From: Ananas comosus
Taxonomy: Eukaryota > Streptophyta > Magnoliopsida > Poales > Bromeliaceae
DNA length: 64,000 nt
Assembly: GCF_001540865.1 (NCBI RefSeq)
Contig: NC_033625.1
Coordinates: 8,543,804 to 8,607,803, forward strand
Reading direction: 5' to 3'
Under the pieces are notes generated by a model. It was not told where the DNA came from. It saw only the letters and a list, made by a program, of their open reading frames with translations, and did not search any database. Below are positions 41,341 to 52,300 of this stretch, in pieces (positions within the stretch are counted from its first letter, which is position 1; every line of letters starts with the position of its first letter). The position numbers and the translations under genes are program-made.

Positions 41341-42434
41341 TCAACAGCTTGATAGGCTCACTCTCTGCTGTTCCATTTGTAGAATTACTACGACAGTGCC
41401 CTTAGAGGTTCTTATTACAAGGCCAAAGCAAGGGGTTATGGCGGTAGTGGAGTCCTTGTAGCTGCTTTTGTAGCTGATTCTTTCGACGACCAATGCGCTT
41501 AGCGTTTGCGAGCTGACGAGCTCGTTCAATCCTTTTTTGAGCTCCCGCCATTTCTTGCTGAGGAGTTTCTTCTTCATCTTGATGTTCCAATAGTTCTTAA
41601 CGTCGTTGTCGGTTTTACTTGCTAGCTATGCGGCTATTATGGACCACCTTAACACATTTAAAAGCAGCTGATTAGTGCTAATTAGGCTATATACATGGTT
41701 AATAATGGGATTAGATGGATGTTAAAGGTATTTGCTCCCAATACTGATGTAGAGGCTGCAAATAATTTTATCTTCTTTCGGCAAGAGGTTGTCATGTTTA
41801 ATGTTGGTTATTAGATAGTTTAGCCACCTCAATCTGCAGCTTTTTCCACATCTCTTGAACCCTGCAATTTTCATCGAGAGATTAGTACGTAGTTACAAAC
41901 ATGCAATGTTATTGGTTTGGCAGTCAGCTTTTGGAACAATTGCACTATTTTGAAATAAAGTAGCAGTTTGATGTTCGACAGACAAAATGTCTGGGAAGTC
42001 ACCCTTTTGTGGAAGCTAAAATTGACTTCTAAGTCTTAAAAGGGAAAGCTTTGTTTAATACTTCTATTTCTTTAGAGGCAAAGGGGTAATTGGACTGTAA
42101 AAACTAAATAATGATACTTCTTTAAACAGCTTTTCTCGAGCACCAGCCTCATTAAAATTCCAGCTAGACCAAATAGAACCTAGCAGTCAGTGGACCTCTC
42201 TCTATCATGCTTGTGATTATGCAACACTACATCAGTATACATTTTTTGTATATTTTGGTGTTGTGAAGAAGAATTAAGAAGCTAAGCTTTGGGCTAACCA
42301 ATCTTGTGAGGAGGTGCAATCTAGTTGCCACCAATTCCATTCTCCTCAATGTAAGCCTTGAGCTTTGCATCCTCTTCTGGCAACCATGGGCCATTCTGGA
42401 CACCTGCCTTGTCACAGCATGGAGCCCTTCCCAT
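41341..42434 (-). pseudogene. R2R3-MYB transcription factor pseudogene (RAX/MYB36-like), three exons
   Basis: Exon 1 (42434-42299) encodes [20 protein letters not shown], then [17 protein letters not shown] and TAG (42321-42323) in place of a conserved R2 tryptophan, then IAPPHKIG. Exon 2 (from 41861) encodes GFKRCGKSCRLRWLNYL, then ITNIKHDNLLPKEDKIICSL and YISIGSK; its expected donor near 41732 reads aaatac instead of aggtac. Exon 3 (from 41647) encodes WSIIAA, a TAG (41626-41628) in place of Gln, then LASKTDNDVKNYWNIKMKKK. A frameshifted tail retains NQLQKQLQGLHYRHNPLLWP, a C-terminal motif region of RAX-like MYBs. Exon 1-2 splicing is phase 1 as in intact homologues. Introns are kept, so this is not a processed copy. 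These factors bind DNA and control axillary meristem or endodermis genes in other plants. Confidence 0.85.
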
Positions 42435-42826
42435 TTCTCTCTCTCTCTCTGTCTCTTTCTCTCGAGCAAGTTGACTTGTTGTGATGTGATGTTTGATATG
42501 AACATGATAGAAAAATTTTAATGTTCATCGCTCGTCTTTTTAATATTATTGAGTCTCATATATAGCTTAAATTAATATTGGGTAAATATTTGGTTGCTTG
42601 CTCCTCATTTGTATCACTTCTTTTGTTTTTGAGTATTTATTGCTATTGTTTGACCCGTAACCTGCGAAAAAATGTCGCATATGAAGGCACATTTTGATGC
42701 AGCTTTTCACCGTCTCCAGTGGTTAAGTTGTTTCTGAGAAACTATAGCCTGAACCATGTCTACCACATCATTCACGAAATGGAATTGTTTTAGTCCAACA
42801 CGACTAGAACGACAAACTCTTCTTTA
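42435..42826. other. Upstream flank of MYB pseudogene
   Basis: A CT-rich strip directly before the ATG is probably the old 5' untranslated region. Nothing else recognised. Confidence 0.35.
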
Positions 42827-43475
42827 TGAAGCTTACATCGTATAAGATAGGTGTATCGCATGCCAATCATATCATCCTATATTATTTAGACTACTTTTAT
42901 TAGGTTAGAGATATTTTAATAATTTTTAAATTTAATAGATGAAAATTGAAAAATATAGTGAAACTTGTGTTTTGTGTCATGATTTTTGATTGACCTTTTA
43001 AGTTAGAATACTACAGTGTGATTTAGAGAACACAGGAGCCCTGATTCCTGAAAATTAACCTATACAAGCAGCATAATATATGATGGCTGTAAGTATTAAT
43101 TTGCTGTTTGGAAAAGGAATACAAAGCATGTGCTTTTGCATTTTATGAAGCTTACATCAAGATAGATGTATCGCATTTGCGAATCATATTATGCTATATT
43201 ATTTAAACTATTTTTACTAGATCAGAGATATTTTCATATTTTTTACATTCAATAGATAATAAATGAAAAATATAGTGAATCAACTTCTGTTTTATGTTAT
43301 AATTCTTGATTGACTTTTTGGGTTAGAAAACTGCTTGGTAATTTAGAAAAATAAAGTAAGAACACGAGCCCTGATTCCTGAATATTAGCCTATACAAGCC
43401 GCACAATATGTACTGGCTGTAAATGATATCTTTTGCTTGGAAAAAGGACACAAAGCTTTTGTTTTACATTTCGAC
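42827..43475. repeat. Imperfect tandem duplication of about 320 bp
   Basis: Segments of about 42827-43145 and 43146-43475 share tatgaagcttacatc, gatgtatcgcat, gaaaaatatagtgaa, gagccctgattcctgaa and tacaagc in the same order. No coding potential. Confidence 0.75.
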
Positions 43476-44467
43476 TAATAAAAGCTTTCATATATTATAT
43501 TCAATATAGCCAATAATTTCTCATCTTTTAGGTAAACTAAATCAAATGGAGAAAGACCTATTTCGTACTTATGAGTTGGTAGTGGCTATTGTGTTCGAAT
43601 AAACCTAGTTGGTGATTTATTGCTGAACTTAGAAGAAATATTGTCTATGGTTAGTTAGCATGAAATAGTACCCTACTTTGGCCTTGAATATTTCTTAATG
43701 GAGTTGTTGGATTACCAATTTCTTTGGTACCAAAAAATCTCTTGCTCTTGTTAAAACTTGCAATACTTTATTCCGTAAATGTTTAGCCCTTATTGACACT
43801 TTTTGTCAATGCTTTAGATCACCGATTAATCACATGATGCACATATTAGTGCGTTTAAAATATTGTTTAATTAATATTTCCTAATATGCATGGCGGCTAT
43901 TTCATATTCTGATTGAGAACTCAAGATTATGAATTGTTCAGATACTATTCTTCTATCGTGAGTATTGCCGGATATGATTTAGATTTGCTTATTCTATTTT
44001 AAATAGCTCTTTTATGTTTCCAATATATCAGGAATTTGTTAGAATTCGTGTTAACGTAAGAAAAATAAACCTATAGGTGGTAAATCCTAGATTAGAAAGC
44101 TAGATAACACAGATAAATATGTAAGCCCCACTTAAATAGAGCTGTTTTTACTTTTTTTTCTGCTAAAGTAGGCAACCGACTTACATGCAAGAGTTGTTTG
44201 ACTACATTAGTGAATAAAGAAAATCACCCCTCTAACACAATATAAGTTGAAATAATAATATCCAATAAAGCAAAATGATAAAACTTAGCAAAATTAAGTG
44301 ATCAATAAAACATAATGAAATGAATTTAATAGTTTTGTGACTTCTATACCAAAAGAAGCATAATTGATGAATTTTGTGACTTCTATACCAAAAGAAGCAT
44401 AATTGATGAAGCATAAGTACCATAGTAGCTTCCAAAGAAGCAGATTATAGGAGTTGTCACCATGGAC
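43476..44467. other. AT-rich intergenic region
   Basis: It contains a small direct duplication (gtgacttctataccaaaagaag, about 44337-44400). No gene recognised. Confidence 0.5.
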
Positions 44468-44640
44468 TAGGGGTGGAAACGAGCCGAACTTGAGCGAGCT
44501 TACCTAAGCTCAACTTGGCTTGAAATTAATTTCGAGCCCAAATTTAGGTTCAAGCTCGGCTTGAAATTAATTCGAGCTGAGCTCGAGCGAGCCTAACTTC
44601 GAGTCGAGCGAGCTCGAGCCCTAAACTGGCGGCTTGAAAT
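44468..44640. mobile_element. Fragment of hAT-type MITE
   Basis: It starts taggggtggaaacgagcc and contains repeated gagctcgagcgagc words, the look of common plant hAT MITEs. The other end is not found. Confidence 0.4.
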
Positions 44641-44799
44641 TCTTAACATTGTGCCATCTATAGTTTAATTTTTATAAAATATTATCCAAAATTTGATACA
44701 AAAAATGTCTAATAATTCAACATACAAAATGAATGCATGAAATACGATATTATAATATTTAAAAATAATTAGGGGAAGCAATTCTGCCAGCAAGTGAAA

Positions 44800-44911
44800 G
44801 AGAGAGAGAGCAATTAGAGTAGGGTTTTGCTGGTTTGATTTTATTGGCCCAATAACCTAAACTCTATATACATATAATTGAAATACATAATATATATTAT
44901 TATATATAATT

Positions 44912-44954
<43 letters not shown>

Positions 44955-44956
44955 GN

Positions 44957-45033
<77 letters not shown>
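44800..45033. repeat. TA and CT microsatellites
   Basis: (TA)n, an N at 44956, (CT)n, then (TA)n. They form the left flank of the next MITE. Confidence 0.9.
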
Positions 45034-45037
<4 letters not shown>

Positions 45038-45556
45038 CTGAGGCTACTGTACTCATATGAGTATAGAGCTCTTTGTTCTCATAACTTTTTGGCCGTTCAG
45101 ATGAAAAAATGTGCGGTTAGGATGAGAGTGGTTACGGTTAGATTGATAGTGGGCCTCCTAGGATTAAGTAGTTGGTTGGTTGAATAGTATAATCTAATGG
45201 GTGAAAATGATTAAATGATAGATCAAACGGCAAAAAACTTATGAGTATAAAAAACTCTATACTCATAATAATATAGTAGCTGGACTCTATATATATATAT
45301 ATATATATATGCTGGGGCTACTATACTCATATGAGTATAGAGCCCTTTGTATTCATAAGTTTTTAGCTTTTGGATGAAAAAATATGCGGTTAGGATGAGA
45401 GCGGTTACGGTTAGGTTGATAGTGGGGCCCCTAGGGTTGAGTAGATGGTTGGTTGAATAGTATATTCTAACGGGTGAAAATGATTGAAGGGTAGATCTAA
45501 CGACAAAAAATTTATGAGTACAAGAGGCTCTATACTCATAAGAGTATAGTAGCCGG
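45034..45556. mobile_element. Two Micron-like MITEs in tandem
   Basis: Copies at about 45034-45289 and 45311-45556 have terminal repeats ctactatactcatatgag / ctcataagagtatagtag and the interior gtgcggttaggatgagag. TA tracts separate and flank them. Confidence 0.75.
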
Positions 45557-45995
45557 ATATATAACCGCCGCTATACCCTCACCCTGAGCTGGCTCAGGTA
45601 CGCGAGTCGAGGGTGCGGGCACATCACGTCCGTCCGTCACCGTTGCGGCCGCCGCCGCAGCCTGCCGCTCCAAGAGCTCCTGAAACCGCTCGAATCGGGT
45701 CTCCTGGCACTGCACCACATTGGTCAACGCGGCCACTTGCGCCTGCAACCGATCCATCACACTCAGTTCAGCCTGCTCGGGCACCTCCGGAGTCGGTGCC
45801 GGAGTAGATCTACATGTGTAGCGTCTTGGAGACATTAGTCCCTAAAACGCGAATACTTGGTCAGTCATCTTAACCAATTATCTCGTCGAAATTATGACAC
45901 ATGACGACTCAACCCCAAAATCGGGCGGAAGCACACAAGTGTACTCGTTCTAGACTCTTGGTATCATGTCGTCGGCCGCCGACACAACCACCTCA
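45557..45995 (-). pseudogene. Gypsy leader and gag N-terminal fragment
   Basis: The minus ORF from 45835 reads MSPRRYTCRSTPAPTPEVPE, VMDRLQAQVAALTNVVQCQE, TRFERFQELLERQAAA, aligning with the start of the gag at 13993. Upstream, 45836-45995 matches the leader at about 13826-13992 (gacaacatgacgc, agtacactt.tgtgcttccgcc). The fragment ends abruptly where the left MITE begins (about 45556) and at a TA tract on the right. A truncated internal piece without LTR. Confidence 0.75.
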
Positions 45996-46000
45996 AGATA

Positions 46001-46009
<9 letters not shown>

Positions 46010-46043
<34 letters not shown>

Positions 46044-46541
46044 GGCTACTATATTTTTATGAGTATAGACCCCTTTGTACTCATAAGTTTTCGACTGTTA
46101 GATCTACCCTTTGACTATTTTCACTCATTAAATCATACTATTCAACCAACTGTCCATTCAACCATAGGGGACCACTATCATCCTAACCAAGGACCATTAT
46201 CATCCTAACCGGGGACCACTATTATCCTAAACGCGCATCTCTTCATCCAACGACCAAAAACTTATAAATACAAAGGGATCTATACTCATAAGAGTATAGT
46301 AGCCCTAGCCTATATATATATGTAGAATTAGGCTATTATACTATTAATAGTACCAAGCGCTTTGTGCTATTAGGTTTTCGGCCCTTGGATGAAGAGATGT
46401 GCGGTTAGGATGATAGTGGTCCCTCAGGGTTGAGTAGGTGGTTGGTTGAGTAGTATGATCTAATGGGTTGAAATAGTCAAAGGGATAGATCTAACGGCAG
46501 AAAACTTGATAGCTCCAAGCACTTGATACTATCGATAGTAT
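46010..46541. mobile_element. Two Micron-like MITEs
   Basis: Copies at about 46040-46312 and 46324-46541 in opposite orientation. The first contains a threefold repeat of accactatcatcctaacc-type sequence (about 46168-46240), longer than other copies. TA tracts flank them. Confidence 0.75.
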
Positions 46542-46713
46542 ATGTATATTTACATGTGTGTGTATATGTATATATACATGTATATATACACATGTATATA
46601 TACACATGTATATATGTATGTGTATATACACATGTATATATGTATGTATATATACACATGTATATATACATATATATATATGAGTGTGTGCGTGTGTGTG
46701 TGTGTGTGTGTAT
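46542..46713. repeat. TATATG/CACATG and TG microsatellite
   Basis: A tgtatatacacatgta-type repeat followed by (tg)n. Tyr/Ile/Cys-rich ORFs on both strands are translation of the repeat. Confidence 0.95.
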
Positions 46714-47274
46714 CAAGGTTTAAAGTGTCGTGGCACGGGGGCGTGCCGTTACGTCCCTGGCACGGTACGACACGGGCATGCTTGCGTGCCGACATGTGGC
46801 ACGCCGGCACGGGCACGCTTGCGTGCCGACACGTGGCACGCTTGCGTGCCGACAGATACGCACGACCTCTACTGGCATACTTTGGTACGGATTTATTTCA
46901 GTTTTTTTGATTCCAATGAACTCTTATAATCAAAATTTTAAGTGCCCGTTGGCACGGGCCGTATCCACCGTGCCGTACCGTGCCAACAAGATACCGGTAC
47001 GATACAGACCCCGTACCGATAGCACAGCTTAAAATCTTCTATTCTTTAAATTAATAAGTAATTTCCTCAATAAAGTTCAAAAGATGTGATAAAAAAAACA
47101 TAATAAATAGTTACAATATTTTGTTGCTAAAGAAAATAAATATTTAATGCTATTATGTGTCGGCATACAAGAATTTTTTTGACTGGCACGCATCGGCACC
47201 GCTCGGCGGGCACCGTGCCGTACCGTGCCGGCAAGTTTCCGGCACAACCCCGCGCCACGGTACTTAAATCCTTG
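46714..47274. mobile_element. 561-bp TIR element, CAAGG ends
   Basis: The left end is caaggtttaaagtgtcgtgg; the right end, reversed, is caaggatttaagtaccgtgg. Subterminal gtgccg/cggcac words recur. No transposase. It is inserted next to a TG microsatellite. Superfamily undecided; a clear target duplication is not seen. Confidence 0.6.
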
Positions 47275-47390
47275 TTTATAATATTATTTTGAAAGATTTA
47301 AATAAATAATTATGAATATTTGCTATATATATCTTACTATACTCATCAATTAATATGCATGTAAGCTTTTTGTAAGTAAAATACAACTAN

Positions 47391-47563
47391 GGGTTCGGGT
47401 TCGGGTCGGGTACAATCAAAATCCATATCCAAATCCATATCCGTCGGGTTTCTATTTTTGATATTCATATCCGAATCCGTATCCATATCCATCGGATATA
47501 TCAGTTTCATTCGGATTCGTATTCGGATAAAATTTCGAGTATTCATATCCATTGACATCCCTA
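47391..47563. mobile_element. Fragment of hAT-type MITE (agggatgtcaatgg end)
   Basis: Reversed, it begins tagggatgtcaatggatatg and has repeats of atccatatcc, as in common monocot hAT MITEs. The other end is lost at the N at 47390. Confidence 0.5.
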
Positions 47564-47573
47564 TCAGTAGCCT

Positions 47574-47604
<31 letters not shown>

Positions 47605-48126
47605 TATTTTATTATTATTATTATTATTATATATATGTCGAGCGATAAACTTACTTCAATTACCAGTTAGATACCAATTTTAATTATCGAATTAATGGCA
47701 ACAAATAAAATTTTACAAAAATATAAAAGCCAATTAAATATCTATTGCTGTTAATTTTTTGTAGAGTAGGCCTTTCAACGTATGGAGTAATGCTTAAGAT
47801 ACCTCATCATTTGTTAATTTGTACAGTACAAATTAATTTGCATGTGACACACAATGTACTGGTACATAATCCTATAACCGTACAATTTGTGTGTCACAAC
47901 CCTAAAATGCACATTCATCAACTTTTTTTTTTTTAATAAAGATCTTTAAAAGTAGTACTTGTAGTAATACTCAAAATATATAAATTGCGGCATCTCCCTC
48001 GATCAAGGTTTCCTTTATTAGTGCACAATAATACTATGAAAATGTGAAAAACTAACAGTAACAACATAAATATAGTATAGTATATATTCTCTGTACATTA
48101 ACCACACAGGGACGAGATGCACTACA
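47564..48126. other. AT-rich intergenic region
   Basis: Microsatellites (CT, TA, TTA) at 47575-47635. Otherwise no feature recognised. Confidence 0.5.
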
Positions 48127-48480
48127 AGGACAAAATTAAAACACCCAAATTCACATACGAACATGCCATAAATTTGAAGTTCACATGGTCTTTAATTTAC
48201 ACTAGAAAACATAATACCTTAAAAGATAGAAAAAGATGAAAACACAATACATATTTATGACCATAATGCACACCGAGCACATCCTTTTTTTTCTAATTGA
48301 ACCAAGTCTTCGACAACAAAATTAAAACACTCGCATACTAACATGACAATAATTCTAGATCTACAGAGTCTTCTGCACCGCGCAAAACATAATACATTTT
48401 TTTTAAAAAAAGCGAAAATATAATACGTCTTATGATCACAAAGCACACCATGCACACCTTTTTTTTGGTTTTTTTTTTTT
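48127..48480. repeat. Imperfect tandem duplication of about 170 bp
   Basis: Two segments share acaaaattaaaacac, aacatgac, aacataatac and a 3' end gcacaccg/atgcacatccttttttt. It lies downstream of the NLR gene. Confidence 0.6.
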
Positions 48481-49368
48481 TTTTTGGTTTTTTTTCTTGT
48501 GGATGGTCAAACTAATTTTTTGACAATACCAATTAACAATCCACACAATAGCGATATACACACCCATTAATAAACCCTTTCTTCTTCCCATCTCCAGAAG
48601 CTAATGCCCACGAGTTATCTGCAAAAAAATGGTGAAACAGTTATAGAATTAGAACACTAAAGTGAGCACAATGAGAAATAAAGTGATACATAACGCTCAA
48701 TTATACTAGAAGGATACAATTTGAATTTCAAGATCATGAATCTTATCCTCCGAATTTTGGGATTCATAGAAAATTACTGCAAGAAAACTGATATAAATAT
48801 TTTTTGACCACACTTTTGAATCTGCAGGAATTAAAGAAAGTAATGCATCTGAACCATACTGATTTAGCATTAAGATTCGAAAAGGACAGAGATTAGAGAA
48901 TAGGACTGTAGGATTGCATCATAACACCTGCAATATAAGCCCCAATCCTAGAACCAAATTATATGCAAACACTTAAATACTGATGATTCTACATTTGATG
49001 GCCTGAAAGAGAAAATTTTGAAAGAGTAGCTTACATAGAAGCGCATGATGAGTACAGAAGCAAATGCATCCACTTACAACAGCGATTAATATTATTGTCT
49101 TCGATAGATAGACGAGTGATTATAAAGTATTTCAATCTAAAAACAAGTCATTTGATCATTTTAGTTCTAATCTCAAAACACACAGGCAAGGTGTAGAAAA
49201 GTTCGAAGTACTTCAAGATTTTCACTGATTCATCAAGAGACTGTGATCAACTTTTGCACTATTGAGGAGGAAAAAAGAATAGAAAGATCAGGAATTCAAA
49301 ATTTGCCAATTTGTAAGAACAGGAAGGCGATACATACCTCTTTTCTACATTCCAGAGCGTGATGTTCT
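48481..49368 (-). other. 3' flank of the NLR gene
   Basis: AT-rich, probably holding the 3' untranslated region and possibly 3' introns. No other feature seen. Confidence 0.4.
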
Positions 49369-52300
49369 TTAGTTGTCATCTACAGAGATGCCGCCAAGCA
49401 TACGCACTCCCGAAATCGGGTCGGTGTTTACGGATCCCTCCTCTAAAAGCGGACATCCGTGTATTACAAAACTCTTGAGTGACCCGGGCAAATTCGTCAC
49501 TGATTGTAGCTTTGAGCAGTTCCGCAGAAAGAGAAATTCTAGAGAGCGCAGTTCCTGCAAATCCACCAAGGATGAGACGCCAGAACAATCCCAGATACTC
49601 AAGGAGTGGAGAGATCGGAGGTTGCCAAACTGTAATGATGCTGTTCGCATGTGACATTGATCAATCCAAAGTTCAGATAGACGTGGCAAATCTGCATTGG
49701 CTAGGATTACATCTACTACTGCACAAGACTGAAAATGGATAGACTGCAACGAGGACGACAGGAAAGCAGTTTCACTGTCCAAGCAGGGGCATCCACTTAG
49801 AATGAGATCTGTGAGACAAGGGAGGGATCCTATACCACCCAGGGAAGTAAGAGCCCAGCAGTCGGTCAGACTTAAAGTTTGGAGTGATTTTAAGTTGGCG
49901 AGGACATCCGCAGACGGTAGACGGGTTATCATTTCGAGATCTTCTAAGAACAGCTTCGTAAGGAAGGGGAGGTTTTGTTGTAGGCATACCGAGAATGCGT
50001 CGTCAGTAATGTTGCATCCCTCGAGCCAGACCATAGTAATGGTAGAGGGCAAAAGCAATTTGGCCTCATTTTGTCTGCTGTAAATTAATTCCGTTTTTCG
50101 CTCATGCGTCTCCAACCATCTCCCCCACACAGCAGCAATATCCGCATCGGCGGCAGGCGCAATGTTGCTACACTCTCGGCCATTCATCCTCCCCTCTATG
50201 TAATTCCTGACTTCTCTGAAGACTAACTCATCTTTATATTGGTGTCGGAACCATTCCTGCGTCCTGTTCCTCATGACCTCTCTTACGGATCTCTTGTCAT
50301 CTTGGCTCAACTGCAGGTCTTCATTTGTTACGAAGGTCAGAAATGGCGCACAAATTATTGTGAAATTTTCGAGTATCGGAGGAAGGGTGTGTAATGCTTC
50401 AAGTCTATAAAGATGCAAGAGCTCAAGTGATCTGCAACAAGGGTAAAGCTGGTCCATAGGTGGGAGCTCTTGGAGCATTTGACACCTCCTCAGCGCAAGT
50501 TTTTGAATGTTGGATGTTTGATTTTCGGGCCAAGACAGCCACGACTGTCCTCGATACCCATCTAGATGAAGGCCGGTAAGATTGGGAGGCAATTGGAGAC
50601 CTGCAAGAATTTCAGCATCCAAATTAGAATTTACATTATCCTTACCGTAGCGCGGCTTGCGCCATTCCAACCGGAGCGTATCAAGATGCTTCTTTTCTTT
50701 CAAATTGGCTGCAATGGCGCTATCCTTGCTCTCAACATTCTCGAGATTATCAATGCACAAGCGTCCTCGAAGTTCATTCAAGTTCTGTAACTGCTCTAGC
50801 TCATATCCTTCTTTCCTTTTCACCAGAAAATTTTCTAGGCCTTGCAAGGAAGTTAACTTGCCGATCTCGGCTATGCCAGAAGGCTGTAGATACCTCAAGC
50901 TAACCAAGTTATTAAGGAATTTAGGAAGGGAGCTTGCGTTTTTTACTTCCAACACCTGTAGCTGATACAGAGTGGACACCGACTCCGGCAACACGCACTT
51001 ACCAGTACTTGAAACTTGTAGGATGCGAAGGTGCTTCATTTCACTTATAAACTTTGCCAAATTTTCTAGATTTAACTCCGAATCTTTTAGATTTAACTCC
51101 GAATCTTCTAGATTTAACTCTGAATCTTCTAGATTTAACCCCAAAACCAGCACGCGCAATTTTTTTAAGCTGAATTGTTTTAAGCTGTTGGAGATGCCGG
51201 TCGCAACATCTCCTTTTGAGTTGATCCTTTCTCCTGTGACGATTAGGGTGCGGAGTTTCTCTAGCTTGCAAATTTCCTCCTTATTCTCGTTCAGTTTGTT
51301 AGCCGGTATGCACAGATGGCGAATAGTTGACGGTATCTCGCTCTGACGATTACCTTCTATTCTAACACAATAATTGCGAGTAACCTTTTCTGCTAGATCA
51401 TACAGCAATTCATGCAAAGTATAGTAGGAGCCATGATTCTCTGACTCAAAGAAGTAGTGGACTATGGTAGAATGCTGAATGTAGAATCTGGGCACCAACT
51501 CATTTAGGTAACCGTCACCTGCATCCTCCACCCTCTCATTCGGATCATCCGGCTTGATAAAACCTTGCGCCATCCAGAGCTGAACCAGTTCTAAAGCTTC
51601 AAACGTGTGGCCTCTAGGATACAGGCTACAGTATGAGAAGCAACGCTGAAGATGTGCAGGCAAATGCTGATAACTCCACATCAGCGCTTTGGTTCTGTCA
51701 CCGGACCAGTCCTTGTCTGCAATCTTTCTCAAATATGCATGTAAATTACCTTGTGAACCAAGGCGGCGAGCCAGCTGCGGAGCGATTGTGTCGCCAACCA
51801 TCTTGGCCGCCGTAGGGTCCTTGTACAACTTCTCAGCGATTGTCTTGCATTCCTCTTTTAATTCTTCTCTTAAGTGAGAATCGAATTTCCCGCTAGGCAA
51901 TGCGTAGTGAATGAAAAGATCCACAAAGTCATTCTCTGCTAAATCTTCCAACCGACAAATGTACTCTACAGCAGCACCATTAGCAGCACCAATCTTTGTC
52001 GGCGCATCGTCCGTTTGAGACGTAACTAAAATCTTGCTCCCTGGCAGACAACATTTGCTTAAACATATGAATAGTGTATCCCAATCATTTTCGTGGCACC
52101 AAACATCATCTATCACGAGCAGGAACTTCTTCGCGTTTATCTTTTCGCTTATTTTCAGTTGTAGCGCTTGTAGCGAGTTAAGGTTACCAAGATCTTGAGG
52201 CTCACTTGCAGTAGAAGCCTGTAGTATGATCTCTTTCATAATTTCGGATGCGCTGAAGTTGCGAGATGCGTAGACCCACATGATGGGATCAAAATGTTGT

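Noticed and set aside
46477..46910. Tyr/Ile/Cys-rich ORFs on both strands
   Set aside because: They translate a TATATG/TG microsatellite and the start of a TIR element.
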